Source of the DNA: Azonexus sp.
GTDB lineage: Bacteria > Pseudomonadota > Gammaproteobacteria > Burkholderiales > Rhodocyclaceae
Assembly: GCF_030824335.1 (NCBI RefSeq)
Contig: NZ_JAVBXX010000011.1
Location: forward strand, 226,368-290,367
Direction of reading: 5' to 3'
DNA: 64,000 nucleotides
Below are positions 36,362-46,379 of this stretch, piece by piece (position 1 is the first letter of the stretch; each line of letters starts with the position of its first letter). Below the pieces are notes generated by a model, which saw only the letters and a list, made by a program, of their open reading frames with translations, searched no databases and was not told the origin of the DNA. Both the position numbers and the translations under genes were made by a program.

Positions 36362-37781
36362 TCCGGAAAACGGGGATAGCAATAAACTGGTCCGACAAGG
36401 ACTTGCCCGCTCCCTTTTCCGTGTTTCCCTTCCACGCTGGCGTGGAGGCCGTTATAGCCTTTCCAAATTATTCTTCAATTTCTATCTATTGGCGATGGGT
36501 TCGTTCGTCGCCATTGCATTTACTGCTGACTTCATCATTTCGACGGCCCAGCGCGGGATTACCGACGACTATGCCCGACGCTTCATGCGCGGCACGATCA
36601 CTTTGATCGAGGAAGAACTTTTTCGTTTGCCTCGTCGGCAATGGGAAAGCAAGATTCGAGAAATTGATCAAAAGTTTTACTACAAACTCGGCATTGTTGA
36701 GCGACGTACGCTGGACACCCGATTGACCAGCGCCCAAGTAGAAAAACTTGATGCCGGCGACATTGCCATCGCACATGACCATGATGTGATGTACCACCGG
36801 CTTGGCACCAGCAGCAAGGTACTTGTCGTCGGACCACTATCGGCAAGTCAGAGTTCGGAACACAGTGAACGACTCCCTTTGGATCTGCGCCTTCGCCTCC
36901 TCACCTGGAGCCTGATCGGCGTCATTTTTGCCGTTGCTCTATGGTTTTGGATACGCCCGGTCTGGCGTGACCTAGAAGCGCTGCGGCAAACGGCTCGCGA
37001 TCTCGGCGATGGAAATTTCGAAGCACAGACACCAGTCGTCCATACCCAGCTTTTTGCGCCACTGGCCGATACACTGATCAGCATGACCGAACGGGTTCGG
37101 CAACTTCTGGCAACACACCGCGAATTATCCTGTGGCATTTCTCACGAACTCCGAACACCAATTGCTCGTATGCGCTTCGCCTTGGAAATGCTGCCGGAAA
37201 CCAACGAGTTAATCGAGCGGGAACGTCTTTGGGCAATGATGGAAGACGACCTTGATGAACTCGACCAATTGATCGATACCAGTCTGACCTACGCCCGTTT
37301 TGAACGCGAAGCCCCTGAAGCCCACCTCTCAAGTGTCCGGTTTTCCGAATGGCTCAGCGATGAGGTTGACTCAGTTAGGCTGCTCGGTCGACAACTAAAT
37401 GTTGCGGTCGACAATAGTGAATTGCCAGAAAACCTCTGCATTGACCTTGACCGCAAGGCAATGCCATACGCCCTACGCAATCTATTGCGCAATGCTTTCA
37501 AATATGCGACAAGGGAAATAAAGGTCAGCACCGAATTGATTGGCGACCAAATTGCCATCCATGTTGACGATGATGGGATCGGCATTCCTCAGGAAGAACG
37601 CGAGCACATATTTTCAGCATTTACCCGGCTCGATCGCTCACGGGACCGTTCTACTGGCGGCTATGGCCTTGGTCTGGCCATAGCCCGACGAGTCCTTGAA
37701 TTACACGGAGGTACCGCAATTGCCGGAGACTCCCCGCTGGGTGGCGCACGCTTTACCTTGCGGTGGAAAGCACACCAATAA
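36348..37781 (+). CDS. Sensor histidine kinase (RstB-like)
   Basis: A 477-residue inner-membrane kinase. TM1 lies at about residues 45-65, followed by a periplasmic sensing region of roughly 110 residues and TM2 at about 185-205. A HAMP domain (IRPVWRDLEALRQTARDLGDGNFEAQ) and a HisKA domain with His266 in CGISHELRTPIAR follow. The ATPase has NLLRNAFKYA, DDDGIGIP and GGYGLGLAIARRVLELHGG. Paired with the overlapping regulator. Its stimulus is unknown. Confidence 0.92.
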   Translation: MTGTDPENGDSNKLVRQGLARSLFRVSLPRWRGGRYSLSKLFFNFYLLAMGSFVAIAFTADFIISTAQRGITDDYARRFMRGTITLIEEELFRLPRRQWESKIREIDQKFYYKLGIVERRTLDTRLTSAQVEKLDAGDIAIAHDHDVMYHRLGTSSKVLVVGPLSASQSSEHSERLPLDLRLRLLTWSLIGVIFAVALWFWIRPVWRDLEALRQTARDLGDGNFEAQTPVVHTQLFAPLADTLISMTERVRQLLATHRELSCGISHELRTPIARMRFALEMLPETNELIERERLWAMMEDDLDELDQLIDTSLTYARFEREAPEAHLSSVRFSEWLSDEVDSVRLLGRQLNVAVDNSELPENLCIDLDRKAMPYALRNLLRNAFKYATREIKVSTELIGDQIAIHVDDDGIGIPQEEREHIFSAFTRLDRSRDRSTGGYGLGLAIARRVLELHGGTAIAGDSPLGGARFTLRWKAHQ

Positions 37782-37828
37782 GCCAACGGTTACAAACCGT
37801 CATTCAAGGTGCAATTGCGGTTACCCGT

Positions 37829-37850
37829 GCGCAACGGTCGCGCAACAGTC
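37829..37850 (+). promoter_or_regulatory. Tandem 11-bp direct repeats, candidate OmpR-family box
   Basis: GCGCAACGGTC is followed immediately by GCGCAACAGTC, matching at 10 of 11 positions. The pair ends 17 bases before a TAGAAT -10 box (37868-37873), so the second copy takes the place of a -35 box. This geometry is typical of class II activation by OmpR/PhoB regulators. Confidence 0.5.
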
Positions 37851-37867
37851 AGCACCTATTTCGCCCT

Positions 37868-37873
37868 TAGAAT
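37868..37873 (+). promoter_or_regulatory. -10 box of the micro-gene operon
   Basis: TAGAAT with no recognisable -35; the tandem repeats lie at the -35 position. The leader to the first micro-gene would be about 40 bases. Confidence 0.45.
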
Positions 37874-37918
37874 AGCTCCATCTAAATGGAACAAACTACC
37901 CATCAAGAGGAAATCAAA

Positions 37919-38032
37919 ATGATCGAGATGAATATAAAAGAATTTCTTGCTGCTGCACGAAGCTACTTGCTTGACCTTCTACCAGCACAACAACCCCAAC
38001 TTGTGGTTGCACCTGTACATCAGGCGCACTAA
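37919..38032 (+). CDS. Micro-protein of 37 aa, first of an overlapping pair
   Basis: The peptide starts MIEMNIKEFLAAARSYLLDL and ends in a Gln/Pro/His tail (PVHQAH). The first 22 residues could form an amphipathic helix. AGAGG lies eight bases before the ATG. The TAA overlaps the ATG of the next small gene (TAATG), which indicates translational coupling. No family is recognised. It stands between the sensor-kinase gene and the Nudix gene, behind the tandem-repeat promoter. Confidence 0.55.
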   Translation: MIEMNIKEFLAAARSYLLDLLPAQQPQLVVAPVHQAH

Positions 38033-38220
38033 TGCTAGGCAACCCGGACAATCTGCCGATCAGCGAAACTTTGGCAGTCTTTCTGGGAGTAAGCGGCTTC
38101 GAATGGCTTAGCGAAGGCCAAGCAGGCTTGCTCAATGCGATGCTGACGGCCTTGATCAGTGGTTTTTTTGTCTATGTATTTCGCAGGCATTTCCGACAAA
38201 ACGACAACAACACAAAGTGA
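38032..38220 (+). CDS. Micro-protein of 62 aa with one membrane helix
   Basis: Soluble N-terminal half (LPISETLAVFLGVSGFEWLSEGQ) followed by one membrane helix (about residues 33-51, NAMLTALISGFFVYVF) and a basic tail (RRHFRQNDNNTK). The positive charges predict a cytoplasmic C-terminus. The ATG overlaps the stop of the 37-aa gene. No homologue is known to me. A membrane-acting partner of the first peptide or of the adjacent sensor kinase is possible, but not shown. Confidence 0.6.
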   Translation: MLGNPDNLPISETLAVFLGVSGFEWLSEGQAGLLNAMLTALISGFFVYVFRRHFRQNDNNTK

Positions 38221-38256
38221 CGTCATGAAATATCCGCAATTTTCCTCTTGGTGTAT

Positions 38257-38799
38257 TCAAGGACGATCAAGCCAAAATAACGCGCTAATAGTCTTGGCAT
38301 CAGTAATCCTGCCGTCCCAAACGGCCTGTTTCGCCTCTTCAGGAGTCAACTCGACAATCTCGAGAAACTCGTTGTGATCAAGCTCCTGAGCACCTGCTGA
38401 GTACAACTCCCGGGCCTCTAAAATTTCAATACGCTCGTCGGAGTAGCCAATACAGGGATGCATCACACCAAGATGCGACCAGAAATCTGCGTAATAGCCA
38501 GTCTCCTCCCGCAATTCACGCTTTGCTGTGTCAAGAAGCGCCTCACCTGGGTCTATCTTGCCGGCAGGCAATTCAAGAAAAACACGGCGCAGTGGATATC
38601 GAAACTGACGCTCGAAAAGCAGATTGCCATTGGGCAGAAACGCCAATATCACGACAGCGCCCGGGTGCTGAATATATTCACGTATAGACTCGTTACCGTT
38701 CGGAAGGCGAACGCGGTCTTCGCGTACATTCAATAGCACTCCTTTGAATTTTGACTCTGATGAAATTTCAGACTCGATCAAATGGGTATCGTGCGACAT
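38257..38799 (-). CDS. Nudix hydrolase, ADP-ribose pyrophosphatase-like
   Basis: A 180-residue cytoplasmic hydrolase. The complete Nudix box lies at residues 80-102 (G80, E86, R94-E95, E98-E99, G101), preceded by RVFLELPAGKIDPGEA, as in the ADP-ribose subgroup. The substrate is inferred as ADP-ribose or a related NDP-sugar. GGAGAG supports the ATG at 38799. It is downstream of nuoN but separated from it by a terminator. Confidence 0.9.
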   Translation of the reverse strand: MSHDTHLIESEISSESKFKGVLLNVREDRVRLPNGNESIREYIQHPGAVVILAFLPNGNLLFERQFRYPLRRVFLELPAGKIDPGEALLDTAKRELREETGYYADFWSHLGVMHPCIGYSDERIEILEARELYSAGAQELDHNEFLEIVELTPEEAKQAVWDGRITDAKTISALFWLDRP

Positions 38800-38815
38800 T
38801 GAAGCTCTCCTAGAT

Positions 38816-38848
38816 ACAAAAACGCCCCGTCATGCGGGGCGTTTTAAT
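38816..38848 (-). terminator. Terminator of the nuo operon
   Basis: On the minus strand AAAACGCCCCG and CGGGGCGTTTTT form a strong stem with a five-base loop, about 20 bases past the nuoN stop. It is nearly symmetric, with T-runs on both strands. Confidence 0.92.
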
Positions 38849-38865
38849 TAGCAAAAAAGAATGCG

Positions 38866-40344
38866 TTATAGAGAACGCAACAAGGCGTAAGCACAGAGCG
38901 ACATGATGACCTGAGGGAAAATACCCAGTATCGCCACCGCCAAACCATTGGCAGAAATCAGAATTCGCATATCCATACCAGTAGAGATGGGAGTCTCATC
39001 TTCAGGAGCATCAAAATACATTAATTTGACAACTCGCAAATAATAGAAAGCACCAATCAGCGAGAACAGGACAGCGACAATAGCCAACCAGAGGTAGCCC
39101 GCAGCAACGACCGCCTGCAGTACTGAGAATTTGGCGAAGAAGCCGATGAAGAATGGTACGCCGGCCATGGAGAACATGATCATCAACATGATGAAAGCAA
39201 ACCACGGACTACGTTTGTTCAGACCTTTGTAATCATCAAGCTGATCAGCCTCGAAACCTGCGCGGGACATCAGAAGAATGACACCGAAAGCCCCCATCGT
39301 CATCAGGACGTAGGCAATCACATAGAACATCGCGGAACTGTAGGCATTCAGTGCATAACGGGCATCACCGCTAACAACGCCGGTAACAATACCAAGCAGC
39401 ATGAAACCCATGTGGGAGATAGCCGAGTAGGCAAGCATCCGCTTCAGATTGGTCTGAGCAATTGCAGCCAGATTACCGATTGCCATCGACAAAACGGAAA
39501 GAATGATCAACATCCCCTGCCAATCCTGAGACAAGGTAATAAGACCACTGACCAGCAAACGCATTACGATGGCAAATGCTGCCAGCTTGGGAGCCGAGCC
39601 GATCAAGAGCGTCACGGGAGTCGGAGCTCCGTGATAGACGTCAGGTATCCACATGTGGAAAGGAACAACACCCAACTTGAATGCTAGCCCGGATACGAGG
39701 AAAACCAGCCCGAAGATCAAAACGGTTTTATTGGTCTCACCGCGATAAAGCGATTCAGCAATTTCGGTAATTTCCAGTGTGCCGGTCGCACCGTAGATCA
39801 TCGACATCCCGTACAGCAACATACCTGATGCCAAAGCACCAAGCACGAAATACTTCATTGCTGCTTCAGTTGATGCAAGCGAATCACGATTCATCGCAAC
39901 CATCGCATAAAGCGACAGCGAGAGCAGTTCCAGACCGACATAAATGGTGACGAAGTTGTTTGCTGAAATCATGACCAGCATGCCAAGGGTCGCGAACAAG
40001 GCCAATACGTAAAACTCGCCCTTATTCATATTCGGACGCTCAAACAAATAAGCGCGCGAATAGAACATGACCATGATCATGGTCAGATACACAAACATCT
40101 TCAGCAAATCCGCCATCATGTCATCAACGAACATGTTGCTGAATGTATAGGTAATCTCCCCAGTGCTGGTATATAGCTGGATCGCAGCACAGGCAATCAG
40201 GGTCAGTTGCGTGAGCACGAACACTATGGTTCGACGACTATCCTTGACGAACAAGTCGACTACCAAAATGAACATGGCCATGGTTGCCAGAAAAATTTCC
40301 GGTGCTGCAGGCAAAAAATCGGGAATAACGAAATTGTCGAACAT
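38866..40344 (-). CDS. nuoN: NADH dehydrogenase subunit N
   Basis: A 492-residue antiporter-like membrane subunit of complex I with about 14 helices. It shares the Mrp-antiporter fold with NuoL and NuoM. Conserved helix segments include [20 protein letters not shown] (proton-channel Glu) and [32 protein letters not shown] (Lys and His of the channel). It is the last gene of the operon, 12 bases after nuoM. Confidence 0.97.
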   Translation of the reverse strand: MFDNFVIPDFLPAAPEIFLATMAMFILVVDLFVKDSRRTIVFVLTQLTLIACAAIQLYTSTGEITYTFSNMFVDDMMADLLKMFVYLTMIMVMFYSRAYLFERPNMNKGEFYVLALFATLGMLVMISANNFVTIYVGLELLSLSLYAMVAMNRDSLASTEAAMKYFVLGALASGMLLYGMSMIYGATGTLEITEIAESLYRGETNKTVLIFGLVFLVSGLAFKLGVVPFHMWIPDVYHGAPTPVTLLIGSAPKLAAFAIVMRLLVSGLITLSQDWQGMLIILSVLSMAIGNLAAIAQTNLKRMLAYSAISHMGFMLLGIVTGVVSGDARYALNAYSSAMFYVIAYVLMTMGAFGVILLMSRAGFEADQLDDYKGLNKRSPWFAFIMLMIMFSMAGVPFFIGFFAKFSVLQAVVAAGYLWLAIVAVLFSLIGAFYYLRVVKLMYFDAPEDETPISTGMDMRILISANGLAVAILGIFPQVIMSLCAYALLRSL

Positions 40345-40356
40345 GTCGGCTACCGT

Positions 40357-41841
40357 TTATTGAATCTTGCTGATAGCCACGTGACGCAGCAGGTCGGTGA
40401 CCGAGGCGTGCATGACTTCAGTGAAAGGTTGCGGATACAGACCCATCCACAGCGTACACAGTGCCAGTACACCAAGAATGGCGAACTCGCGAGCATTGAT
40501 ATCACTCAATTCGGCTACGTGCGCGTTAGCTACGTCACCAAAAATGACTCGCTTATACATCCAAAGCGAATAGGCAGCGCCGAGAATTAGTGAAGTAGCG
40601 GCGAGGAAGGCAACCCAGAAATTGAATTTTACGGCAGCCAGAATAACCATGAACTCGCCAACAAAACCGGAGGTTGCGGGCAATCCAGCATTGGCCATCG
40701 AGAACAGCATGAACAATGCAGCAAATTTTGGCATGGTATTAACCACACCGCCGTAATCGGCGATCTGGCGACTATGAACGCGGTCATACATGACCCCGAT
40801 ACAGAAGAACATTGCGCCAGACACAAAACCGTGGGAAATCATCTGCACCAACGCACCTTCGATAGCCAGCGCACTGAACATGAAAAATCCAAGCGTGACA
40901 AAACCCATGTGTGCAATCGATGAATAGGCAACCAGCTTCTTCATGTCTGCCTGAACCAAGGCCACAAAGCCGATATACACGACAGCGATCAGCGAAAGCG
41001 CGATGACCAGTCCGGAAAGCTCATGAGCAGCATCCGGAACGATCGGCAAGGAGAAACGCAGGAAACCGTAGGCTCCGAGCTTCAGACCGATAGCTGCAAG
41101 CACGATGGAACCACCGGTCGGTGCCTCAACGTGAGCGTCAGGCAACCAGGTATGCACCGGCCACATAGGCACCTTGACAGCAAAAGCGATCAGGAATGCA
41201 AAGAAAATCCAGATTTGCGGGCCCAGTTCAATCGGCAGCTTGTGCCATTCGAGAATGGAAAAACTACCATTAGACTGGAAGAACAGGTACATCTGAGCGA
41301 CCAGAAAGAGCAGCGAACCGAACAGCGTGTAGAGGAAAAACTTGAACGCGGCATAGACGCGGTTGGCGCCGCCCCAGACACCGATGATCAGATAAAGCGG
41401 AATCAGCGAGGCCTCGAAGAAGACGTAGAACAGGATGCCGTCGAGCGAGCTAAAGATGCCGTTCATCAAACCGGACATGATCAGGAAGGCAGCCATGTAC
41501 TGGGCAACCTTGTTCTGAATCACTTCCCAGCCAGCGGCGACGACGATGATCGTGATAAAGGCATTCAGGATCACGAACAGCATCGAGATGCCATCGACGC
41601 CGAGGTGGTAGTTGATGTTGAACCGGGGAATCCAGCCCTGCAGTTCGACGAACTGCATGCCCCCCTGAGCGACATCAAAGCCTGTCCAAAGAGGGATCGT
41701 AACCAGAAAACCAGCAACTGCACCTAGCAGTGCAAGCATTCTGGCCAACGGCGCATTCCGGTCACCACCAGTCAGCAGGACAACAAAGCCTGCGATGATG
41801 GGGGTCCAGATGGCGAGAGATAGCAGCGGGTAATTCGACAT
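40357..41841 (-). CDS. nuoM: NADH dehydrogenase subunit M
   Basis: A 494-residue proton-pumping membrane subunit. The channel signatures are FYVFFEASLIPLYLIIGVWGG (key Glu) and FAVKVPMWPVHTWLPDAHVEAPTGGS (key Lys and His). About 14 membrane helices. Between nuoL and nuoN in the transcript. Confidence 0.97.
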   Translation of the reverse strand: MSNYPLLSLAIWTPIIAGFVVLLTGGDRNAPLARMLALLGAVAGFLVTIPLWTGFDVAQGGMQFVELQGWIPRFNINYHLGVDGISMLFVILNAFITIIVVAAGWEVIQNKVAQYMAAFLIMSGLMNGIFSSLDGILFYVFFEASLIPLYLIIGVWGGANRVYAAFKFFLYTLFGSLLFLVAQMYLFFQSNGSFSILEWHKLPIELGPQIWIFFAFLIAFAVKVPMWPVHTWLPDAHVEAPTGGSIVLAAIGLKLGAYGFLRFSLPIVPDAAHELSGLVIALSLIAVVYIGFVALVQADMKKLVAYSSIAHMGFVTLGFFMFSALAIEGALVQMISHGFVSGAMFFCIGVMYDRVHSRQIADYGGVVNTMPKFAALFMLFSMANAGLPATSGFVGEFMVILAAVKFNFWVAFLAATSLILGAAYSLWMYKRVIFGDVANAHVAELSDINAREFAILGVLALCTLWMGLYPQPFTEVMHASVTDLLRHVAISKIQ

Positions 41842-41873
41842 GTTATTCCTTGCTGTTCTGCGAGCTATTCAGG

Positions 41874-43892
41874 CTATGCGCGGTTGATCCAGAGGGTCAT
41901 CAGCGCAAACAGGCCGATGATCATCATGAATGCGTAGTGATAAACGTAGCCGGTCTGGAAGAGGCGGCTGATAGTCGCCACCCAACCGACCAACCTGGCC
42001 GAACCATTGACAATCAGGCCATCGATGATGCCGACATCGCCAACACGCCACAGGGCCTTGCCCAGAACGCGAGCGCCACCAGCAAAGACGAACTCGTTGA
42101 TCTTGTCGAAATAGTATTTGTTTTCTAGCAGCGTGTTGACCGCAGAAAAACGACGCTGGATGGCTGCCGGGATGTCCGGACGCTTCATGTAGAAGAACCA
42201 AGAAAGTACAACACCAGCAAGCGCAAGATAGAACGGCGGCGTCGAGAAGGCGTGCAGGCCCATCGCAGCGGCACCGTGGAAATGTTCGAGGAATTGCGAC
42301 AGCGCCGGGTGGGCCACGCTATCGACATGGATGACGCCCTTGAAGTAATCGCCAGCCACCATCGGGCCAATACCGATATAACCGATGATCACCGACGGAA
42401 TCGCCAGCAGCACTAGCGGCAGCGTCACTACCCACGGCGTTTCGTGCGGCTTCTGCCCCGGTGCCAGACCATGGTGATGATCGCCGTGATCGTCGTCATG
42501 GTGCGCGTCGTGTCCGTGAGCCTCCTTCCCGAAACGCTCTTCGCCGTGGAACACGAGGAAGTACATCCGGAAGGAATAGAACGCGGTGACGAAGACACCA
42601 GCCAGCACCGCAAAGTAGGCGAAACTGGAACCCGGGATGTTCGAGAACTTCACTGCCTCAATGATCGAGTCCTTGGAATAGAACCCGGCCAGAAACGGCG
42701 TACCGATCAGCGCCAGCGAGCCAATCAGCGAGGTGATCCAGGTGATCGGCATGTATTTGCGCAGGCCGCCCATGTTGCGGATGTCCTGGTCATGATGCAT
42801 ACCGATAATCACGGAGCCGGCGGCGAGGAACAGCAGTGCTTTGAAGAAGGCGTGCGTCATCAGGTGGAAGATCGCCACCGAGTAAGCCGAAGCACCGAGC
42901 GCAACAGTCATGTAGCCGAGTTGCGATAGCGTCGAGTAGGCAACGACGCGCTTGATGTCGTTCTGGATGATGCCGAGGAAGCCCATGAACAGCGCGGTGA
43001 TCGCACCGATGATGATGACGAAGGACAGGGCCGTCGTCGACAGTTCGAACAGCGGCGAGGTACGGGCGACCATGAAGATGCCGGCAGTAACCATGGTTGC
43101 CGCGTGGATGAGTGCCGAGATAGGCGTCGGGCCTTCCATCGAGTCAGGCAGCCAGACGTGCAGCGGCACTTGCGCCGACTTGCCCATGGCACCGATGAAC
43201 AGACAGATGCAGGTAACCGTCATCAGCGACCACTGCTGATCACCCCAGATGTTGATCGTGGCACTGACGAATTCCGGCGCCTTGGCGAATACGGTGGCGT
43301 AGTCGAGCGAACCAAAATGGGCCAGCACCAGGCCAATGCCGAGGATGAAACCGAAGTCGCCGACGCGGTTGACCAGGAAGGCCTTCATGTTGGCGAAGAT
43401 TGCCGTCGGCCGGGTGTACCAGAAGCCGATCAGCAGGTAGGAAACCAGGCCGACCGCTTCCCAGCCGAAGAACAGCTGCATGAAGTTGTTGGCCATCACC
43501 AGCATCAACATCGAGAAGGTGAACAACGAGATATAGCTGAAGAAGCGGTTGTAACCCGGATCTTCCTGCATGTAACCGATGGTGTAGATATGCACCATCA
43601 GCGAAACGAAGGTGACGACCAGCATCATCGTCGCAGTCAGCGTATCGATCAGGAAACCGACCTCGAAGGTGTATTCGCCGCTGGTCATCCAGGTGTAGAC
43701 CGTACCGTTGAAGGTATTGCCGGCCATGACGTCCTGGAAAACAAGGACCGAGGCGATGAACGAGATGGCGACACCGGCGATGGTGGCCGTATGGGCAACC
43801 CAGCGCGGGATGATGCGGCAGAACAGGCCGGCAATCATGGCGCCGACCAACGGCGCCAGCGGGATGAGCAGATAGAGTTTTTGCATTTCCAT
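41874..43892 (-). CDS. nuoL: NADH dehydrogenase subunit L
   Basis: A 672-residue distal proton-pumping subunit with about 16 membrane helices, including the long lateral helix region near the C-terminus. Channel signatures are FFGWEAVGLVSYLLIGFWY and GKSAQVPLHVWLPDSMEGPTPISALIHAATMV. An unusual His/Asp-rich loop (HGHDAHHDDDHGDHHHG) lies at about residues 459-475, between late helices. nuoK ends two bases upstream. Confidence 0.97.
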   Translation of the reverse strand: MEMQKLYLLIPLAPLVGAMIAGLFCRIIPRWVAHTATIAGVAISFIASVLVFQDVMAGNTFNGTVYTWMTSGEYTFEVGFLIDTLTATMMLVVTFVSLMVHIYTIGYMQEDPGYNRFFSYISLFTFSMLMLVMANNFMQLFFGWEAVGLVSYLLIGFWYTRPTAIFANMKAFLVNRVGDFGFILGIGLVLAHFGSLDYATVFAKAPEFVSATINIWGDQQWSLMTVTCICLFIGAMGKSAQVPLHVWLPDSMEGPTPISALIHAATMVTAGIFMVARTSPLFELSTTALSFVIIIGAITALFMGFLGIIQNDIKRVVAYSTLSQLGYMTVALGASAYSVAIFHLMTHAFFKALLFLAAGSVIIGMHHDQDIRNMGGLRKYMPITWITSLIGSLALIGTPFLAGFYSKDSIIEAVKFSNIPGSSFAYFAVLAGVFVTAFYSFRMYFLVFHGEERFGKEAHGHDAHHDDDHGDHHHGLAPGQKPHETPWVVTLPLVLLAIPSVIIGYIGIGPMVAGDYFKGVIHVDSVAHPALSQFLEHFHGAAAMGLHAFSTPPFYLALAGVVLSWFFYMKRPDIPAAIQRRFSAVNTLLENKYYFDKINEFVFAGGARVLGKALWRVGDVGIIDGLIVNGSARLVGWVATISRLFQTGYVYHYAFMMIIGLFALMTLWINRA

Positions 43893-43894
43893 GA

Positions 43895-44206
43895 TTAACC
43901 CTTCAGGCTGCCCAGGTCATCCACATGGATGCTCTTGAGGTTGCGGAACAGCACGATCAAGATTGCCAGACCGATAGCTGCTTCGGCTGCGGCCACTGCA
44001 AGAATGAAGAAAACGAAGACCTGCCCCGAGAGATCGCCGAGGAAGTGCGAAAACGCCACAAAATTCATGTTGACCGCAAGAAGCATCAATTCGATGGCCA
44101 TCAGCAGCACGATCAGATTCTTGCGATTGAGGAAGATGCCAACGACGGCAATCGCAAAGAGGATTGCGCCGAGGATCAGGAAATGCGAAAGAGAGAGAGT
44201 TAGCAT
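43895..44206 (-). CDS. nuoK: NADH dehydrogenase subunit K
   Basis: A 103-residue three-helix membrane subunit. It carries the two conserved membrane glutamates of the family, in [20 protein letters not shown] and [19 protein letters not shown]. Its stop lies two bases before the nuoL start. Confidence 0.97.
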   Translation of the reverse strand: MLTLSLSHFLILGAILFAIAVVGIFLNRKNLIVLLMAIELMLLAVNMNFVAFSHFLGDLSGQVFVFFILAVAAAEAAIGLAILIVLFRNLKSIHVDDLGSLKG

Positions 44207-44220
44207 TGGCTGGCCCGGTT

Positions 44221-44817
44221 TCAGTCTTTTTCAACAGGCATCTGCAGGACGCGCATGCGATCCTTGGCCTTGACGAAAACTTGCTGGTTGGGATTCGAAA
44301 TTTTCGACTTCTTGACGCCACGGAAAGTCAGGACCACTGCAGCGATCATGCCCACCAACAAAATAATGGCAGAGAGTTCAAAGGGAAACACATAGTCCGT
44401 AACCAGCAAAGCACCGATTTCCTTGGTATTTGATACACCGGCAGGCACTACCGCCTCGGCGATTGGCACCTGGAAATACTTGCTACCAAGCACCAAGCCC
44501 ATTTCCAGAACCATCAACAGACCAAGCAATGCACCCAATGGAAGGTAATTCCAGAAACCTTCCCGAATACGGTCCATATTGATGTCGAGCATCATGACCA
44601 CGAATAGGAAGAGCACCATGACCGCACCAACATAAACAACAATTAGTGCAATTGCCAGAAACTCAGCCTGCAACATCGCCCATATACCGCCCGTCGTGAA
44701 AAATGCGAGCATCAGGTGCAGTGCGGCATATACCGGATTGCGTGCGGTAATCACGCGCAAGGCGGCAAAAATCAGAATCGCCGACAGGAAGAAAAAAACA
44801 ACGGTGGAGAAATCCAT
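44221..44817 (-). CDS. nuoJ: NADH dehydrogenase subunit J
   Basis: A 198-residue five-helix membrane subunit, with the [23 protein letters not shown] and [19 protein letters not shown] segments that contain the pi-bulge helix of the family. The start at 44817 follows the upstream AGG; a GTG at 44826 would add three residues. It is between nuoI and nuoK. Confidence 0.95.
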   Translation of the reverse strand: MDFSTVVFFFLSAILIFAALRVITARNPVYAALHLMLAFFTTGGIWAMLQAEFLAIALIVVYVGAVMVLFLFVVMMLDINMDRIREGFWNYLPLGALLGLLMVLEMGLVLGSKYFQVPIAEAVVPAGVSNTKEIGALLVTDYVFPFELSAIILLVGMIAAVVLTFRGVKKSKISNPNQQVFVKAKDRMRVLQMPVEKD

Positions 44818-44829
44818 CACATGCACCTG

Positions 44830-45318
44830 TTAGCGGTAAGGCGCGTCGAGCGCGCGATCTTCGGCGATTTCCGCCTCGTAGCGGTCACCGTTGGCCAGTA
44901 GCATCTGCTTGGTGTAGTAAAGATCACCGCGTTTCTCGCCGTGATATTCAAACACCCGCGTTTCAACAACGGCATCAACCGGACAGGCCTCTTCGCAGAA
45001 ACCGCAGAAGATGCACTTGGTTAGATCAATGTCGTAGCGCGTCGTACGGCGCGAACCATCATCGCGCGGCTCCGCCTCAATCGTGATGGCCATCGCCGGG
45101 CAGATCGCCTCGCACAATTTGCAGGCAATGCAGCGCTCCTCACCATTGGGATAGCGGCGCAAGGCATGCAGGCCGCGGAAACGGAAACTCTGCGGCGTTT
45201 TTTCTTCCGGATACTGGACGGTGATCTTGCGGGCAAAGAAATACTTGCCTGTGACCGACATGCCCTTCAGCAACTCTTTGAGGAAGAGGCTGTTGAAGAC
45301 TTCCTTCATCGAACCCAT
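44830..45318 (-). CDS. nuoI: NADH dehydrogenase subunit I (two 4Fe-4S clusters)
   Basis: A 162-residue peripheral-arm ferredoxin-like subunit that carries clusters N6a and N6b. Ligand sets are Cys63/66/69/73 ([14 protein letters not shown]) and Cys102/105/108/112 ([13 protein letters not shown]). The ATG at 45318 has GAGGAGA upstream. The longer open frame overlaps nuoH and is not needed. Confidence 0.97.
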   Translation of the reverse strand: MGSMKEVFNSLFLKELLKGMSVTGKYFFARKITVQYPEEKTPQSFRFRGLHALRRYPNGEERCIACKLCEAICPAMAITIEAEPRDDGSRRTTRYDIDLTKCIFCGFCEEACPVDAVVETRVFEYHGEKRGDLYYTKQMLLANGDRYEAEIAEDRALDAPYR

Positions 45319-45329
45319 TAGTTCTCTCC

Positions 45330-46379
45330 TCAATTCCAGATATTCAGCGGTGTGATCATCCACACGCCGACGATGATGACCCAGAAGAAGCACAGGGGCA
45401 GGAAGACTTTCCAGCCGAGACGCATCAGCAGATCGTAGCGATAGCGCGGGAAGGTAGCGCGGAACCAGAGGAAAAGCAGGAGCACGAAGGACATCTTCGC
45501 GAACATCCAGACGATGCCATCCGGTAGGAAGCCTACCGGCGACAACCAGCCCCCAAGGAAGAGGATGGAGGTCAGCGCTGCAACCAGGATCATGTTGGCA
45601 TACTCGGCCAAAAAGAACAGCGCGAAAGCCATCCCGGAGTATTCAACATGGAAACCAGCGACAATTTCAGACTCGCCTTCGGCGATATCGAATGGCGCGC
45701 GATTCAATTCGGCCGTTCCGGAAATCAGGTAAACCAAGAACATCGGCAACAACGGCAACCAGTTCCACGACAGGAAGCCAAGCCCCATGTCTGCGAACTG
45801 CCCCTTGGCCTGTCCATTAACGATTTCCACCAGATTCAAGCTGCCAGCAACCATCAGCACCGTAATCAGTGCAAAACCCATGGCGATTTCGTAGGACACC
45901 ATTTGAGCAGCGGAGCGCATTGCACCAAGAAACGCATACTTGGAGTTCGATGCCCAGCCAGACAAGATAATGCCGTAAACACCCATCGAGGTGATCGCGA
46001 GTATATACAGCAAACTCGCATCAATATTTGCCAGAACCAAAGAGTCGGTGAAAGGTATGACAGCCCAAGCGGCCAAGGCTGGTGCAATAGCCAGCATCGG
46101 CGCAATGATGAAAACACCTTTGGCGGAGCCACTTGGAACGATGATTTCCTTGAGCAGCAGCTTAAGGCCATCCGCAATTGGCTGAATCAGACCCCAGGGA
46201 CCAACCCGGTTGGGACCGATCCGTACCTGCATGAAACCAATCACTTTACGTTCAAAATATGTCAGATAAGCAACGCCCAGCATCAGTGGCGCCACAATCA
46301 GAACGATTTTGATCAAAGTCCAGACTGCCGGCCAAATACCACCAAAAATCCCTTGACCGAAATTCATCAGTGCGTCCAT
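45330..46379 (-). CDS. nuoH: NADH dehydrogenase subunit H
   Basis: A 349-residue membrane subunit at the quinone-binding interface with about eight helices. Signatures are [29 protein letters not shown] N-terminal loop, [19 protein letters not shown] and the acidic loop [26 protein letters not shown]. Its ATG follows the nuoG stop directly. Confidence 0.97.
   Translation of the reverse strand: MDALMNFGQGIFGGIWPAVWTLIKIVLIVAPLMLGVAYLTYFERKVIGFMQVRIGPNRVGPWGLIQPIADGLKLLLKEIIVPSGSAKGVFIIAPMLAIAPALAAWAVIPFTDSLVLANIDASLLYILAITSMGVYGIILSGWASNSKYAFLGAMRSAAQMVSYEIAMGFALITVLMVAGSLNLVEIVNGQAKGQFADMGLGFLSWNWLPLLPMFLVYLISGTAELNRAPFDIAEGESEIVAGFHVEYSGMAFALFFLAEYANMILVAALTSILFLGGWLSPVGFLPDGIVWMFAKMSFVLLLFLWFRATFPRYRYDLLMRLGWKVFLPLCFFWVIIVGVWMITPLNIWN

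Noticed and set aside
37786..37800. ACGGTT-ACA-AACCGT hairpin after the sensor-kinase gene as a terminator
   Set aside because: The stem is only six base pairs and no T-run follows, so termination is doubtful.
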